Below are positions 37,401 through 52,412 of a stretch of 64,000 bases of DNA, in pieces; position 1 is the first letter of the stretch; every line of letters begins with the position of its first letter. The notes under the pieces were generated by a model. The model was not told the DNA's origin, searched no databases, and saw nothing but the letters and a program-made list of their open reading frames with translations. The position numbers and the translations under genes are program-made. Source of the DNA: Psoroptes ovis (taxonomy: Eukaryota > Arthropoda > Arachnida > Sarcoptiformes > Psoroptidae); the NCBI GenBank assembly GCA_002943765.1, contig PQWQ01000007.1, positions 2,916,501 to 2,980,500 on the forward strand, read 5' to 3'.

Positions 37401-40400
37401 CACCGAAGAAGAAGGGAAAAAACCACCACAGAAAACAACAATGATGCTTATATAGAGAAAGGTTTCATGGAAGAAATGCTTCTATATGTACGAATAAATG
37501 AACAAAGAACCATATTACTAGGGCGCCGAACCCTAAATCATGTCCATCATGTTATTTGGTATTCGCACACTCAAATACCACACACAGAAACAAATATGAA
37601 ATATTGGGAGAAAAGCATGATAATACACGAATAAGATGTGATTGATTCGTGGATTGTTGTTTTTTTAAATTGATTTTTTCGATCAAAATTCAAGTTCAAT
37701 CAATTCTAAAGTCAGAACATGCACAGCAGCAGCCACAGCGACAGCAGCCGCAACAACAAAAAGCAATCGAAAAACTGGTATATCCACAATGCACAACAAC
37801 TTACACAACACAACAATTGAATTGAATGATAACACTGCAGAGAATCTCCATTTTCTGCACTTATCATCTTTTAAATGACATTAGTACATTGCCCTTTATC
37901 TGTGTTTGCGTGTGTGACTGTGTCTTTGATTTGTCTTTCATTGCTTTGATTTGTTATTTCATACCGTCCCTTACATTCATTTTTTTTTCGTTCATTGATT
38001 CATTTACTCGTATCATTCAACCATTCACATGCTCAACTCCAAAGCTAATATTAATCATTAAAGAAGTAATCACTCATATCAATGACATTCTGGGATTTTT
38101 TTTCTTTTCATATCTCTCAAAGGGTTTAATGTCTCCTTAAGCTTATCATCTTGTGAGTACTGCGTACATATATTAATAATTAAACAAATGAAACGAAAAA
38201 CGAATTCTCGATAAAGTCTTTGGAGACAATAACTTATGCTAAAAACAAGGAGATAAGACAACTTTGTTATCAAATAATGGGTTATTCATATGGTTATGAT
38301 ATGCTTGGATATTCTCAAGCACATAAGACGATCACAGATTGACAAATTGTTACTTTGTCTCGAAAAATGAATGATAATGATACTATTATTTAATATTTCC
38401 AACCAGAAATAAGATATTCGGATAATCTTTAAGAGTTCAATGAACAACTTGAATTTTTGATTTATTATTTTCACAGAAAATTTTTGACAAGTTCAATGAA
38501 TTAATGAATGAAATCAAACAATTGTATTTTAGTCGGAGAACAAACGATAAATATGAGAAAATCGTGGTTGAATCACCAAAGGATGAATGAATTTTGAATG
38601 AAATTCAATGGCATTCATAGCACAGACATATATTATAATGGATTATTTTTATTAAGATAAAAGGTTAAAAAACCTTGACTTATTCATGACCATTATTATT
38701 ATTATAAAAAACCTATTATGATTATTGAATCATGATTAGGTCAATAGTTTGTTTGAAATTAATTCAAATTCAAAAAATTTAAAATTACACTGTAACTTGT
38801 ACCGACAGGTATTTCGAACAATAATTGAACAATTGAACATCTTAATAACTGAGATTTTCTCTAATATATCTTTTAACACATTTTGACTGCCAAAATTACA
38901 CAAATTATTTGTGGGAAATATTGAAGAAGCTTTGCGCGAAACACAAGATTCATTTTGTACATTTTGGGGTAATTTCGAAATAATTGTAAAACCATAGATT
39001 ATTAGAAACAAAATGTTTTAAATATCAACTGATTATCAATGGAGAATCAATTGAAAATTTCAAATCATTAAAATCAATAATTTAATTGAAACCAATGATT
39101 TTTTTTAAGTTCACTTTGCCTAATCAACCCAAATTCTACAAATCACACACAATTTCAATTCATACCAATTCAACTGATTTAAATCATTGATTCACAATTC
39201 AAAAGATCATCATTATAAAAACACAAAGATTTGCGTTTGATTTAGGTTTAGGTTTGTTTGTTTATTTATTTATTATTATAATGTTGTTAAAAACACACAT
39301 ATATGCGTTTATATGTGTGTACGTACAGATATAGATTGAATAATAATTGTGGTGATTTGGCGCAATTCACATCGAGTATCGACCTAAATTTATTATTCAA
39401 ACAAACAAACAAACAAAATATATATTTTTATGAGCATCACATGACTTGGCTAAATAAAAAAAAAATGAAATCAAATCAAATTAAATCGAAATTTTGTTAA
39501 CCAGAAATAACAAAAAATGAAAATAATGGAAACAAAACGATCATCGAAACATCAACTCGATCATTGATCTAATTTAGTTTTTGATGTCGAGTGTTTGTGT
39601 GTTAAATTTATGTGAAATATCAATGGGAACGAACGAAAAAAAAAAAAAAAAATCGATCGCAATCGCAAAAAGGCATTGATCAATTGAATAGGGCTGAAAA
39701 CATATCAAAATACAAAATTTATCTATACAAAAATTGTATCATAATCATCACAATCATTATCTAAAAAAAATTCAGAAATAAGGAAAAAAAACTTGACTAA
39801 TTGCATTAATTTTAATCAAATTTTTCAGCATTATTTTCTTGATCAAATCATATGATTTGGTTTAAAACTTTGAATCGAATCGAGTTTTTTTCAGTTTTTC
39901 CCTTTGATAACTAAATGGTTGATCATCATCATTATTATTTATAATGATAATAGATTATCATTACATGTACACACACTGATCACATTCAACTCCAATCGTT
40001 TCATTCTTCTTCAATGTATTTGACCATTATCGTTTTTCGTTATCTTTGCTCATTGAATTCATCAAAGATGGAAGGAAACCAAGATACATGATCGCTCACA
40101 AAGAATAAGATTTAATGAGATTCGTTTTAGTTATTCAACATTTACATGCGCGCAGCAAGCTTTCAGAGGGATCTAAGTGTGATCGTAATGTCGATAACAT
40201 TCATTATAATTTCGATTCTCGAAAACAAAATTCTCATATAAAATAAATGAAGTGAAATTTCGTTCAATGTCGTTCATCGAACCTTTCTTTCTTTGTTGTT
40301 GATGATGAACCTTTCAAGAATAAAGAAGACTTGTGAATATAAATTTTGTTTTGTGAACTTTTGAATAATCATGAATTCTACCAGAAAAATGAAAATTTTG

Positions 40401-41278
40401 GCAAACATTAATGTATTTTTTTTCGCATTTTGTTCACTTGATCATGATTTTCCCAAAAGTATTCATTTTTCCCATAATTCACATTCGAGAATTGCGAATG
40501 GAAATGAATGGAAATAAACGAAAATCATAATTCACATGAAAAATCAATGAGAAATGGTCGAAATCAAATCCAAAAATATGAAAAATAAAACTTACATATT
40601 TCCAACCGAGCGTTGTTTTACAACATTCACAATAAATATCGGCAACAGCATGTAAACCAGTCAGCAGTACACGTTCTTCAGCAATACCACATTGTACATT
40701 GACACTATTGTTGTTTGTGGTCGTTGTTGTCGATGTTGTTGCGTGCATATGATAATAATATCAATGATTAAAGAGATTATGTAATTTTTAATTAAAAAAA
40801 GAAAAAGAAATTTGAAATTACAAATAAACAATCAAACGAATAAACAAATATATGCTTACACTGAATTGAATAGATATGCTCGTCCTTGGCTACCTTGAAA
40901 TGACTGTTTGTTTGTTTGCCATGAGTTTTGAAAAGAAAATATAAAATTAAATTTAGATTAGTTTTACGTTGAATTCAATCGAAAATTTACGTAATTTCTC
41001 ATAAATATTATAATTAATTTGTTGATTTTTGTGATTCAATATTCATTCAATATTAAATCAAAAATTACCTTTGAAATAAGTTCATCATGATTAGCCAAAT
41101 GAGCACGGCAGTGTACACAACTATATGTACGATGGCAGTTTGGTTCTAAATATGCTTGAAACGTTTTCATTTTTTTTCTTTTATCGTTTTCTTGTTTATT
41201 TGAATCGTTATTTTTACAATTATTTTCAGCAGAATTTTGTTGTCTTTTAACAATATTTTGTTGTTGATATTCCGACAT
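34473..41278 (-). CDS. YPEL: Yippee-like protein (YPEL) with long N/S/D-rich C-terminal extension
   Basis: Four minus-strand exons: 41278-41069, 40903-40860, 40704-40596 and 35087-34473, 325 residues. Phases agree at every junction (0, 2, 0). The Yippee zinc-binding fold is complete: KTFQAYL, CHRTYSCVHCRAHLANHDELISK (first CxxC), FQGSQGRAYLFNS, VNVQCG, EERVLLTGLHAVADIYCECC (second CxxC), KTTLGWKY, then EHAFESSQKYKEG, YIIELAHMIKENGW. Canonical YPELs are about 120 residues. This one has about 36 extra residues before MKTFQAYL (initiation could be at that internal Met) and about 175 after ENGW, rich in Asn, Ser (an 18-residue run) and Asp. YPELs are nuclear/centrosomal-associated zinc proteins, and YPEL5 acts with the GID/CTLH ubiquitin ligase; the subtype here is undecided. 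The last intron is 5.5 kb. Confidence 0.9.
35088..40595 (-). other. 5.5-kb intron 3 of YPEL
   Basis: Donor TGGAAATAT|GTAAGT; acceptor AAAATAAAG|GAACAT, with an A-rich rather than pyrimidine-rich approach, so a weak acceptor. No convincing gene lies inside; frames such as 37107-37634 on plus are repeat-driven. A GC-richer patch at about 36300-36520 contains small perfect hairpins (CTCTGG/CCAGAG and CAATG/CATTG) and could be an internal promoter or enhancer. CAT triplet repeats occur near 35330-35350 and 37334-37352. Confidence 0.7.
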
Positions 41279-41531
41279 TTGAGAATATTAAATTTTCAAC
41301 ATTGCAAAATATATTTGTTTATTGTTAATAAAATCCAGAAAAAGATAACCAAATAATGTCAAACCAACAATAATATCTGTTCAATAGTTGTCACGAATAA
41401 ATTCTTTACTAAAAGATGAATCAATTTCAAATCGTTTAACCAAGAAAAAATACGAATAAATTTTACATTTGAACAAATTCGACCATTGATTAACATTCAA
41501 TTGATTTTTTTTTTCATTCAATCATAAATCA

Positions 41532-41723
41532 ATGGCAACCGTTGACCATATTAATCAAGATGATACTAGTAATGATAATAACAATATAATTGCATTAAAT
41601 TTTGAAAAATTTTCATATAAATACATTGTCATAAATAAAATTCGGCAAAAATATGGTCAAAATATTGATGATTTCAAAATTTCATTGTCAAAAAAAAAGC
41701 GAAACAAACTGTCGAAAATATAA
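41532..41723 (+). CDS. Possible small uncharacterised protein divergent from YPEL
   Basis: 63-codon frame starting with ATG in a good context (AATCAATGGCAACC) 254 bp from the YPEL start and on the opposite strand, which suggests a shared promoter. The product begins MATVDHINQDD, has an Asn/Asp stretch, then a mixed helix-like segment (FEKFSYKYIVINKIRQKYG) and a basic end SKKKRNKLSKI. An AAATAAAC lies about 55 nt after the stop. No family recognised; it might be the first exon of something longer or a chance frame. Confidence 0.35.
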   Translation: MATVDHINQDDTSNDNNNIIALNFEKFSYKYIVINKIRQKYGQNIDDFKISLSKKKRNKLSKI

Positions 41724-44700
41724 TAATTGTCGATCAATTGATGATTGATTGATGTAATATAAAATTGTCTATTTGGGAAAATAAACCAAAAATAGAAATA
41801 AAAAATGATTAAAATTTATTATTATTAAACATATTAAAAATAACAATTATTATTATTATTATTATTCATTTCAATTGTCGTCATTTGATTTTGGATATTT
41901 ATTTATTCATTCATTCATTCATTTTATTTTATTTTGGTTAAATTACTTGATTATTTGGTTATATGTGCAAATTCATCACAATTTTGAATTAAATGTGAAT
42001 TGATGAAATATCAGTAATAATAAAAATAAATGAATATTTATGACAAACAAATTAATGAAAATAAAATAATAAAACAACGTAAACAATGATGTAAATGAAA
42101 CAAATACCAAATGGTATATTGATCACCAAATACACAATTGATCACAATTTTTATTGATTACAAGTTTGAAATGATCGATTATTGATATTTGATCTAAAAA
42201 TATTAAACAGATCTGGAATTTTGGAAATCAAATTTTACTGTTGTTTCGAATGTTTTAATGTTACAAGTCAAACACTGTCATTAAAATGATCACAAATTTG
42301 AATGAGAGAATCGTATGATTATCTGACTTGGAGTCGATGACAACAACAACGACGAAAACAAAGATGAAGAAAAATAAATGAATTCACCATTTATTGATGT
42401 TTATATACGTTTGATGTATTTGCATGTGCATGTGGTGTTGTGTATTCATATGTCAATGGTAAATATAAATAAATGTAAATAAATTTAAACTAAACAGAAT
42501 GTTTCAGCCATTGACAGAGAGCTACATGATGTTTGAATCAATGGTTTTTCGTTGTTTCTTGTCATCATGATCATCTCGTCGTCGTTGTTGTTTGTTGGTG
42601 GTGCTGTTGTTGTGTGATTAACCAGTAAATATAATTATCAATGGTTATTATGGCAATAATCATAGATGAAGCTGTTTATTTCGTGCTTAAGCTCAATGTG
42701 TTTATTGGCATTGTTTACATGTTGTTTATGTGCCTGTATTTGTTTATATTTATTTTAAAAATAATGATAAATCAATTTGTTGATAAATTTGAATTTATTA
42801 CATGGAAATACTTAAAAGTCAAAATATTTTCAATTTTTTTCTTTATTTTTTAAATCTGAAATTGATTAATTGCTTAATTCATTTTGATTGATTAGTTTGT
42901 GTGTGATATAGAATGAATGATTGAATAAATTGACTTAATGTGAATGAATCTTAGTCAAAATAATAAACAACGAACAGATGTAAACAAACAAATTTTAAAT
43001 TTAAATTTTCCATGAAATTTTGAAAGAAAAAATTTTGTAAAATTTTCTCAAGCAATAAATTAATGTCCCAAAGGGTTACAAATCAAACATAATGAAACAA
43101 TAATAAAAATAGAGGAAGGGTTAAGCCTTAATTTCAAGCCGAAATCCTCATGAACTTGATTAACTAATCATGATGATAATAATGAAAGTATTCAAATGTA
43201 TCAATATTGTCAACTCACATATTTGATTCAAAAAATATTCGGAAAAAATGTTCAAAAATTTATAATTTATGATCAATAATTTGGAAATTCGAACAATGCC
43301 AAATATAATATTTTAGGATGTTTTCGATGTTTTTGTGGTAAATATTTGCATTGAAAATTATGATTGTGATTATAATATGTTTTGCTCTGTTTTCACATTT
43401 GAAAAATGCAGAAATTAAAATGAAAATGAAAATTGAAATGCGCTCCTATGATCCCTTAGTAACAAGGGAAGAAATCTGTTTTTTCATTTTTTTGACAATT
43501 TAAAGGGCTATACATGTTTTGTTATGATTGCTGTCATAGCAAGACATCGGAGAAAATGCGTATCTCTTGTATGTAAATGAAAAAAAAATGTACATAAACC
43601 TTGATTTTTATGTTTTTGTTTAAGTGTTGAACCCTTTTTGTTGATAGATTTGTCTTTGTATTTGTGTGTTTCATTTCTATGAAATTGAAAACACACACAC
43701 AAACACTGACAAAGAAATGAAATACGTTGGCATGGATTGTAATGAAACAACGATTATTGTAAGCCTAAGCACATTGAATCTAAGGTCATCATCTTAATTG
43801 AAAATTTACTTAATTCAATTTTATTATATGTTTACTTTTTCTAGTTATCAATCGCGTTGACCAGATGACAACGAAAAGCAATGACAAAGGATGTGTTTTG
43901 CAATTCAATTGTGTATTTAATGATTATAATAATAATTTCAATCGTTGCTGTTTAAGCGATTTGAGCATCATATCTAATTTTGCTCTGTAAAAACAATCTT
44001 TGTCATGTGGTAACCTAGATTATGGGCCCTTATGGTCACAAGTGCCGACAGCCCACACTGTCACAGACATTGAATGTTTTTCTAATTGAATAATATATGT
44101 CCAAGAGTCAAAAATTGCTGATTAAGTTTCAAATCGATAGAATTGTCTACTCTTTGAAATTAACAAAATAATCATTTGTATTTGTTTTTGATTATTAGTT
44201 CATTTATTTTTCAGTAATCATTGGTGCATTTTCATTGTACAAATTAAACAAACATTTGGCCAGACATCACTTATAATTCATCAATAATCATCAGAATTAT
44301 CAATGATTATTACGATTATCAGTATTTAATTTAAATACAATAAATGTCTGACACAATATTTGATTTAGGTTCGAGTAAACAAGTGAAAATACATGGAAAA
44401 CAAATGGAGAAAAATCAGATGAATAGAAATGAAAATACACTCACAATTATTTCCATCATCATAATATGAGAAATAGTAATCATAAATAGGTAATAATAAT
44501 ATTTAATCAAGAATTCCGAGAAATTTTGAATACAAGTATCATTCATTCATTCATTCAATCATTTATTATTATTATTATTAATTATTATTTTATATATATT
44601 ACTCTATTTCGTTTCAAAACATGAGTGATAGTGATTAAAAGTTTACTATTATTATTGTTGTCGTTGTTGTCTAGGTAATCTAAAATGTAATAATAGAAAA

Positions 44701-47700
44701 ATAATGAAAAAAAAAAATATGGAAATTGTGAAAGCAATTATAACAATGAGACAAATGTGTATTAGAACTACCAATATATTTTTTCAATAAGATATTGAAA
44801 AAATAATCATTTTCAGTAATAAATATCTAGGGAAACATCGATAATGATTCTGATTTTTTTTTTGTCATAGTTGATTTCGAAATAATAATAAGACAATATT
44901 TCAAGGAAGAAATAAAATCTTTTAATATCAATTTTAGTAAATAACTAGTTCAATCAAGTAAATGAGTGAATTTTAGTATCAATCAATTAGTTACAAAATC
45001 AAATAATCTAAATTTTAATTCTAATAATAAAATCAAATCATAGACTTACCTGTTAGGATAATGGTTAGGTTCTAATTGTCTAATTAATCAAATGATATTG
45101 ATTAGAATATTGTCGTATTTGGAGCCTTTGTAATTTATTGGAATCTTGAATATGATTTAATAAAAAATGAACAGATAAAAATGGATGGTTCTTCTTCTTC
45201 TTCTTAATTTCAAAATTTATTTATTTCAATAAAAATATTTACAACAATAATAATGATGATAATAATTAATCGATCAAAAATCAATGACACAATCAAAGTA
45301 TTTAAAGTTTGTTTCTCGATACATACGATATATGTTTCGATTTCCAATTCAAAATTTATTGGATTTTCAATTTTTCTATGTTTTCAGTTTCTTTCTTTTT
45401 ATTTATTTATTTATTTATAAATGATAAATGAATTTTTAATCATATTTCGAAATTTATCATTTTATTTTTATTTGTAAATTATGACGCACATTCTGTTTTG
45501 TTGTTTTTATTTGTTTATTTGTTGTTTGTTTATTATTATTTTTTTTCAATTGATGATAATAAACTTTTTTCGTTGAAATATGGAAAAAAGTCAAAGTTTC
45601 CGAAGAATTCTTTTCACGAAATATTTCTGAGAAATTATTTTTTTTTCAATTCTTTGATTCTCATTGATTACGTAGATTGTCACTGTAATTTTTGTTTTGG
45701 TTGTTTGTTTGTTTGTCTCAAAAGTCATTGGATACAAGAATTATTTGGAGAAACTATACGACGATTATGTTTCACAAGTTTTTTTCTAATGAAAAGATTA
45801 AATGAAATCAAATGATTATTTCATAAGGCTTCAAAGGGTTTCATCGAGAAAATTATCCGAATATTCAAATATATTTAATGTTTCAATTCAGTATTTTTTT
45901 TTTGACGTAAAAAATTCTCAAATTGACATCAACACAAACACCAGTGATCATCAAAAACATTGTCAGATAATCAATTGTTATATGACTGGAGATTGTAGAT
46001 TAAAGACAATTAGATTTTGTTCACAGACTCACAAACAATCATATAATCATAGATCAACATATTCTTTACGAAATGACAAAAATTTGAAATGAATGTTTGG
46101 TAAATGAATTCTCGTAAATGTTTATAAACAAAAACTTATTGAAAAATGATTTTTTTTCAAATAGTTTCATTCAAATACACACATATGAATGAATCAATAG
46201 TGATCAAGATTGGTTTTATTATATTTTTTTGAAAAATACGACGAATTCACAATTGTCCAACGATAGCTGCTGCTGCTGCTGATGTTACTGCTGCTTCTGT
46301 TGTTGTTGTTGTTGTCAATGTTTTAAATGTTGTTAAAGTTGTAAATGTTGATATATTTTCTTCTTCAAAACACACACAGAAAATATTTGAAAATATCGAA
46401 AATTGTATAGATTTGTTCGCTGTGTATATTAATGTTGTTATCATCCATGTATTTATTTGCCTTGCTTTTGGCTTTGTTTTCATTCAGTTGTCATCATTCA
46501 TTCAATTCAATTCAATTCTCAATTTTCAATTCTCAATTCGTTTTTTTCTTGATTCTCAATTCTCATCAGTCGTTTCGTTTCGTTGTTGAAGCAGAATCAA
46601 GTGTGGTTTTTTCGCTTGTTTTCGTCGTTTGCTGCTGTTGTTGTTGTTGTTGTATAACATTTAATCATTGGTGAACATTTTCTTTCATGATATATCAGCA
46701 CATATATCAACACAAAAACACATGAGATAGCACGCATATATATCTTTTGGATGAAGGAAAGCTTATGAACACATATGAACAAGAGAAACACAAATATATA
46801 TTTTAGTATGTGTACAATGAACATAAAACAGGATTCAAAAGTTGTAATCATAATCATATGAGTTGAATTATTATTATTATTTTGTTTGTTGTTGTTTTTG
46901 GAATCGTGAAAATAATAAAATGAAATCAGACTTCAACTCTCTATCTCCATGAACAACTCTGTTGTTGTTGTTTAATACAGCAGGAAAATACGACGAAAAC
47001 AGAAGATATTTTCGAATTATTGTTTCGTCTTGTTCATATGTTCATAATCAAATCGTTATTCGGATGATGATGATTTTTGGCAAATGGTAGCAGATGTTAT
47101 TACTTAGTGATGGTAGTGGTGTGGTGGTCGATGATTTTTCGTCGATGATCATCGTATTTGTTCGTGTTTCTAGTTTCTCTTTGGTGGCCCGCTGTATTTG
47201 TCGTTCAATTGATGGTGTATTTGCGTTTATTCATTTTCAAACACAATTTTTACACATTTACAATTCAAATATGTATGAAAATGATTGCAAAAATATTCAT
47301 GGAATAAAAAAAAATTTAAAAATTTCGTGATCAAACAATGATTGAACATGAAAATTTAACTGAAAATCATTTGAAAATATTCAAAATAAACTTGTTATTA
47401 TCATAATTCGATGATGTTTTTACGCTAATGATGAACGATGACAACAAACAAACAAGAAAAACGAAAAAAAGAACAATAAATGAAAATAAATGACAGAAAT
47501 AAGACAATGAATTGCATTTGAATTTATTTGTATTTCTCACGATTTCAATCAATTTAAATGTTGGATTTTGTTTTTGAATTTTTTGAAAGTTTTTCAAGAT
47601 TTAAGAATTTCTTAGAATTCTTCGAATTTATCCTTGTTTATTTCACATATTCTTGATCAAATTTCTTCAAGAATTTTCCTCACTTTTCTTTTATTCTTTT

Positions 47701-50700
47701 TCTTGCTAATCGAAATTCTGTATCAATTACTATGCTACCGCGAGTTGCGTAATTCTTTTGTGTTGGATTCTTTGAATTTTTTTTTTCGATTTTGTTTCCA
47801 GGTGAAAACCTTTTTACGTCATCGATTCTCTGTCAAAATTTATATAGAATCAACTGAATTAATCAGAATCATGTAGCAGTGGTAACATGACAACAAGACA
47901 TTTCATTAATTTTGACCGTTATGATGATGATCAAAGAGGAATTTGGTCTCAAATTCACCAAAAATGAAGGAATATTCTTTGAATTTGAATTTTCTAAAAA
48001 ACTGAAACAAACGCATTGTTCACAGCTGAATTCGTTTTTGACTTCCTTCAATGCCACTACCATTATCTTTCTGTCAAAGATGTTTTCAGTTTCAAACATG
48101 CCCCTACCTTTTTTAATTTGTTTGTTTTGCTTGTTAAATCACCTCTTTTTTTGCCTTTTAAATCATATGTGCGTATGTTGTTTGGGTAAACAGAAAACAG
48201 CTGAGTTTTGTTTTAGTTTTTTTGCTGTTTTTGTTTGCTTTCTGCATGTTTATTTGTCACTGTCCAATCAGCTTTCATTTTTTCTCTCTCCTCTTCCTTT
48301 CTTTCTTTGTTGTTTTTCATATTATTCGTCAATGAACTTGCAGAACAGAGAAGAAAAACAAAAACAAAAAACAAAAAGGTAGTGGCATATGTAGCTGTTA
48401 CGATGGCATTAAAGAGAACAAACAAGTTCAAAAGAGGAGGAGTAAAAAAAAAATTTCTGAATGAAATTTCGAAAATGAATAAACAATAATCTTAGATGAT
48501 TTATTACTAATTGAACGATAATGACCTTTGACCATTGGTTTTTTTTGACAAGTTGTTTTTAGTTTACGCTTCAATAATGTTCGGTTGTTAAGCTATTGTT
48601 TGTTTGATTGTTATTTTACCAAATTTTTATGGTGTTTTACGTCTTGAACACGCAAAGCTTCGAAAACATTAGAAAATAATTAATGTTTAAATCGAAATGA
48701 AAAAAAAGGTTCTGACCATTGAACCTTTGTTCTTTGATTTGAGCCTCTTAAAACCTCATAAAACATAGCTCACTTTTCGAGAAAAATCATTGGACAAATG
48801 CGAATAAATCGAAGAATTGAAAAGAAGAAGAAAATGGACAAAAATCACGAATTTAATCTTTGACCTTTGATGTCAAAGAATCATAAGAAACCCGAAAACA
48901 AATTGAAATCAGTTTTACTTGCTTTGAAAACAAACAAAAGAAATTTCGAAATTTCTTATTTATGCCATTTTATTGTCCAGGATCTTTGGATCATTTAAAA
49001 ACCATCAACTACGAAATTGAATCATGAGCAAATACGAAAAACAAAAAACAAAACCAAAATCTCATGAATTTGTATTTGGCCAAAATTAAGCCAACAACAA
49101 CAAAAATAAAACAAAAGCCTATTGTTTATCCAGCCAAACAATTAATACCACCAGCAACAATGACAACAACAATAAATCACAAGCAATCGAAATTTATGAA
49201 ATAATGAAAACAAATAATAATAAAAAACAGATGAAAATGAGAGAGAAAAAAAAACAAAAAGTCAATCATATTTGATTTTATTTGTTTATTTTCAATTCAT
49301 TTATTTTTATTTAATTCACATGAAAAAAAGCATTGACAAAAACATAATTATTTTGTGTCGTATGATTTAAGTGTTTTATATGATGAATGATGGTGGTGAT
49401 GATGATGATGATGGCAATGTTTATGCTGTTGATGATGGTGATGATAATGGTGCAACAACAGCAGCAGTAAAATGGCAGCAGCCGCAAAAACAGCCATTTA
49501 ATCAACAGAAATTTGAAAACAAACAAAAAACAAAACCAAATTATCAAATAATCAAAACGAATGGAAACAAAATGTGGAAAAAATGTCATGTGATTTCCAT
49601 TTATTTATTTGTGTGTATTTATTTTGACTGCATAAACATCATTATTATTATCATTGATTATTGTTGGTGAATGTTTTGTTTTTGTTGATTTTTGTTGTTT
49701 CTTATTCAAAATTTTAACCATTACCATCATATTCAGCCACTTATCATCATTATCATTAAGCATGATGGTTAAACACATGTGTTTTGTATTCAATTACTTC
49801 ATTACAAGGAAGAAATATTAAGGCTTTTCTCTCTTTGTTCATATTTGTTCTTGAAAATAAAATTATTCAAAATCACATGTGTCGATTGAATTAATTTATA
49901 ATTCATAATACAATTATTAGTATTTTTCTCTGTTAAAATCATGAGTATATTTCTATGATCAAATGATTATTGTTTCTCTATATTGGCCAAATAATATGAT
50001 ATATGCATCATATCGAGTAGATTTGATTTGATTTGAATTGAAAATTGTTCAAATAATGGCTTTTAAACATTCATTTACAAATATGTTCGAAGGGATAATA
50101 ATAGTAATATTATTAAATAATGCGATAATAATAATAAACAGGAAAATTTGATTGCGCTTTTGGGGAAAGACCAAGTAAATAGATGAAATAAATTAGAAAT
50201 TTTCAAGGATGTTTACCAATGAACTTGTATAAATTAATTTGAAAAATTGAATTGAATGTCAATAAGAGGTATTTTTATTGTAAAAACCATGTAATTATAT
50301 GAAAATGGGGAAAGGGGAAATGAAACATAATCAAAGGATGTTCATGTGTAAGATCGTGTGTAATGCAATCAAATCGATCCGATTTCAAGCTCGAAATTGA
50401 TTCAAATTAATAATTTTACACCTTTCGATTCGAATTTGAATTCATTTATTTGAAATTCAAACGACGGATTCAGGATGGCAACATTTGTTTCTTCACCATT
50501 CGCTCACACACGCAGATTGACCATTGACCATTCAAAAAATTATCACATCAAAGAATTTCAATGGAAAACTTGCTAGGAAGTGAAGGAACAAGAAAAAAAT
50601 TGAACAAACACAAACGTCAAACATCTTTTATCTTGTACGAACACACACACACAACAACAGCATATAGCCTCGAAAAAATTGTTTTCAACAGGTGTTCTTC

Positions 50701-52380
50701 CCTAAAAAATTTTACAAAAAAAATATAAATCGTGATCTTTGAAATTTTTAAGATAAAATTCAATTGAATCAAAGATTTCTCTTTAAAATCTAATACGTAT
50801 TATGATGTGAGATTGAATTTTAAATTTATCAAAAATCAACACAAAAAACTCAAAAAAAAAAAATCAAATATCAATCATTGTGTGACCGCGATATGTTTCG
50901 ATGGATGTTGTATATTTTTCGATGTTTATCGGCTTTATGTAAGCAAACAAGTAAAAAAAGGGCCATTACCATGGTTTGTACGCAGGTTTTATCAAGAAAA
51001 TGATAATAATGGCTTGAAAATTTATGATTTATATCAGACAACAACAACAACAACAGCAGCAGCAACAATAACAGGCAAATAACAGGAAGCATCATTAATA
51101 ACAACAATGGTCGATGATGATAATATTATATGGAAATACAGTTATTTACAAGTTTTCCCAATTTGTTCCTATTGAAATATTGTATTCGATCACGAATTTC
51201 CAATGAATGGATTGATTTGTTTCCCATTTATTTATTCATTCATTTATTTCATAATAAATTGATTGAATTTGATTGTAGTAATAATGATGGAAAACCATAA
51301 TTTTTCCACGAAAACTTCTAAATATTTAAAACCAATCGTTAATTCACCATAATTTACCGACATCATTGATATTCATTGGCTTGATTCGTATTGATTATGG
51401 CCGTGCGAATTACTGTGACTTATACCAATTGATTAACATTGAATTGTGAGTTCTGTAAACAGATATACATAGATTTACTCTTTGTGTATTTCGCTCTGTG
51501 AAATTCAATGATTAATCATGTCTCTAAATCCAACCCAAACTATTAAACCGACTTGAGAAGCGTGAAATTTCCAAATGAATGAATCAATCAATCGATCAAT
51601 GAATCATTAATAAGACCAGTCTTTGAACCCTTTTGGAAGATTAGAGAAAAATTCAATCGAAATTTAATTATGATCACAATCGAAAAAGGATCGATCAAAG
51701 AAAATCGGGGAAATAAAGAATTTCAATCAATCAAATTCAATTCAATTCATCGATAAAAAATGAACAGATCTACGAATATATCTATGAATGTATTGTATGA
51801 TTGTTCATTGACCATAAAATTGGTAAAAAAACTAATAATTTTCTAAAATTAAATTGAATTCATTTGAGCAAATAATGATGGAAAATTATTATTGTTATTA
51901 TCATTATTATTTGAAGGCAATTTTTCAAATAGATAGATAATATTATCTTTATGGTTAAACAATAATGCTTCAATGATTCATTCATTCATTCATTCATTGT
52001 AAACACATATTTTTCATTTATTTTTTATTTATTTCAAAAACAATAATCATTGGAAACAGAGATGGGCATAGATTCTGCATTTCAAGATAGAAATAAATGA
52101 AAAACAAAATGAAAATAAAATAAATACAAATAAATTGCAACCATAGAACATTGAACTTCAGTGTGATTGCTTACAATCAGTCTGAGAATGAATGAATGGT
52201 GAATGAATTCGCTTGGCAAATAATGGCAAAAACAATATTAATAATTCCATAAAACATATGGCGACAAGAATAGAAGAATGAATGAGCAATAAAAGAATTG
52301 CCATTCTCAGGAAAACGATAGAATTCAAAACTGTCAAATTACCTGAAATAATTTCCATTTTTATTATTATCATTATTTTA

Positions 52381-52412
<32 letters not shown>

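Noticed and set aside
37107..37634. 175-codon plus-strand frame inside the YPEL intron
   Set aside because: Composed of His/Ser/Asn repeats from CAT and CAC tracts; no conserved segments or splice partners.
47912..48382. 156-codon plus-strand frame
   Set aside because: Phe/Leu/Cys-rich with no family motif, and overlapped by equally long frames in other phases; consistent with T-rich DNA.
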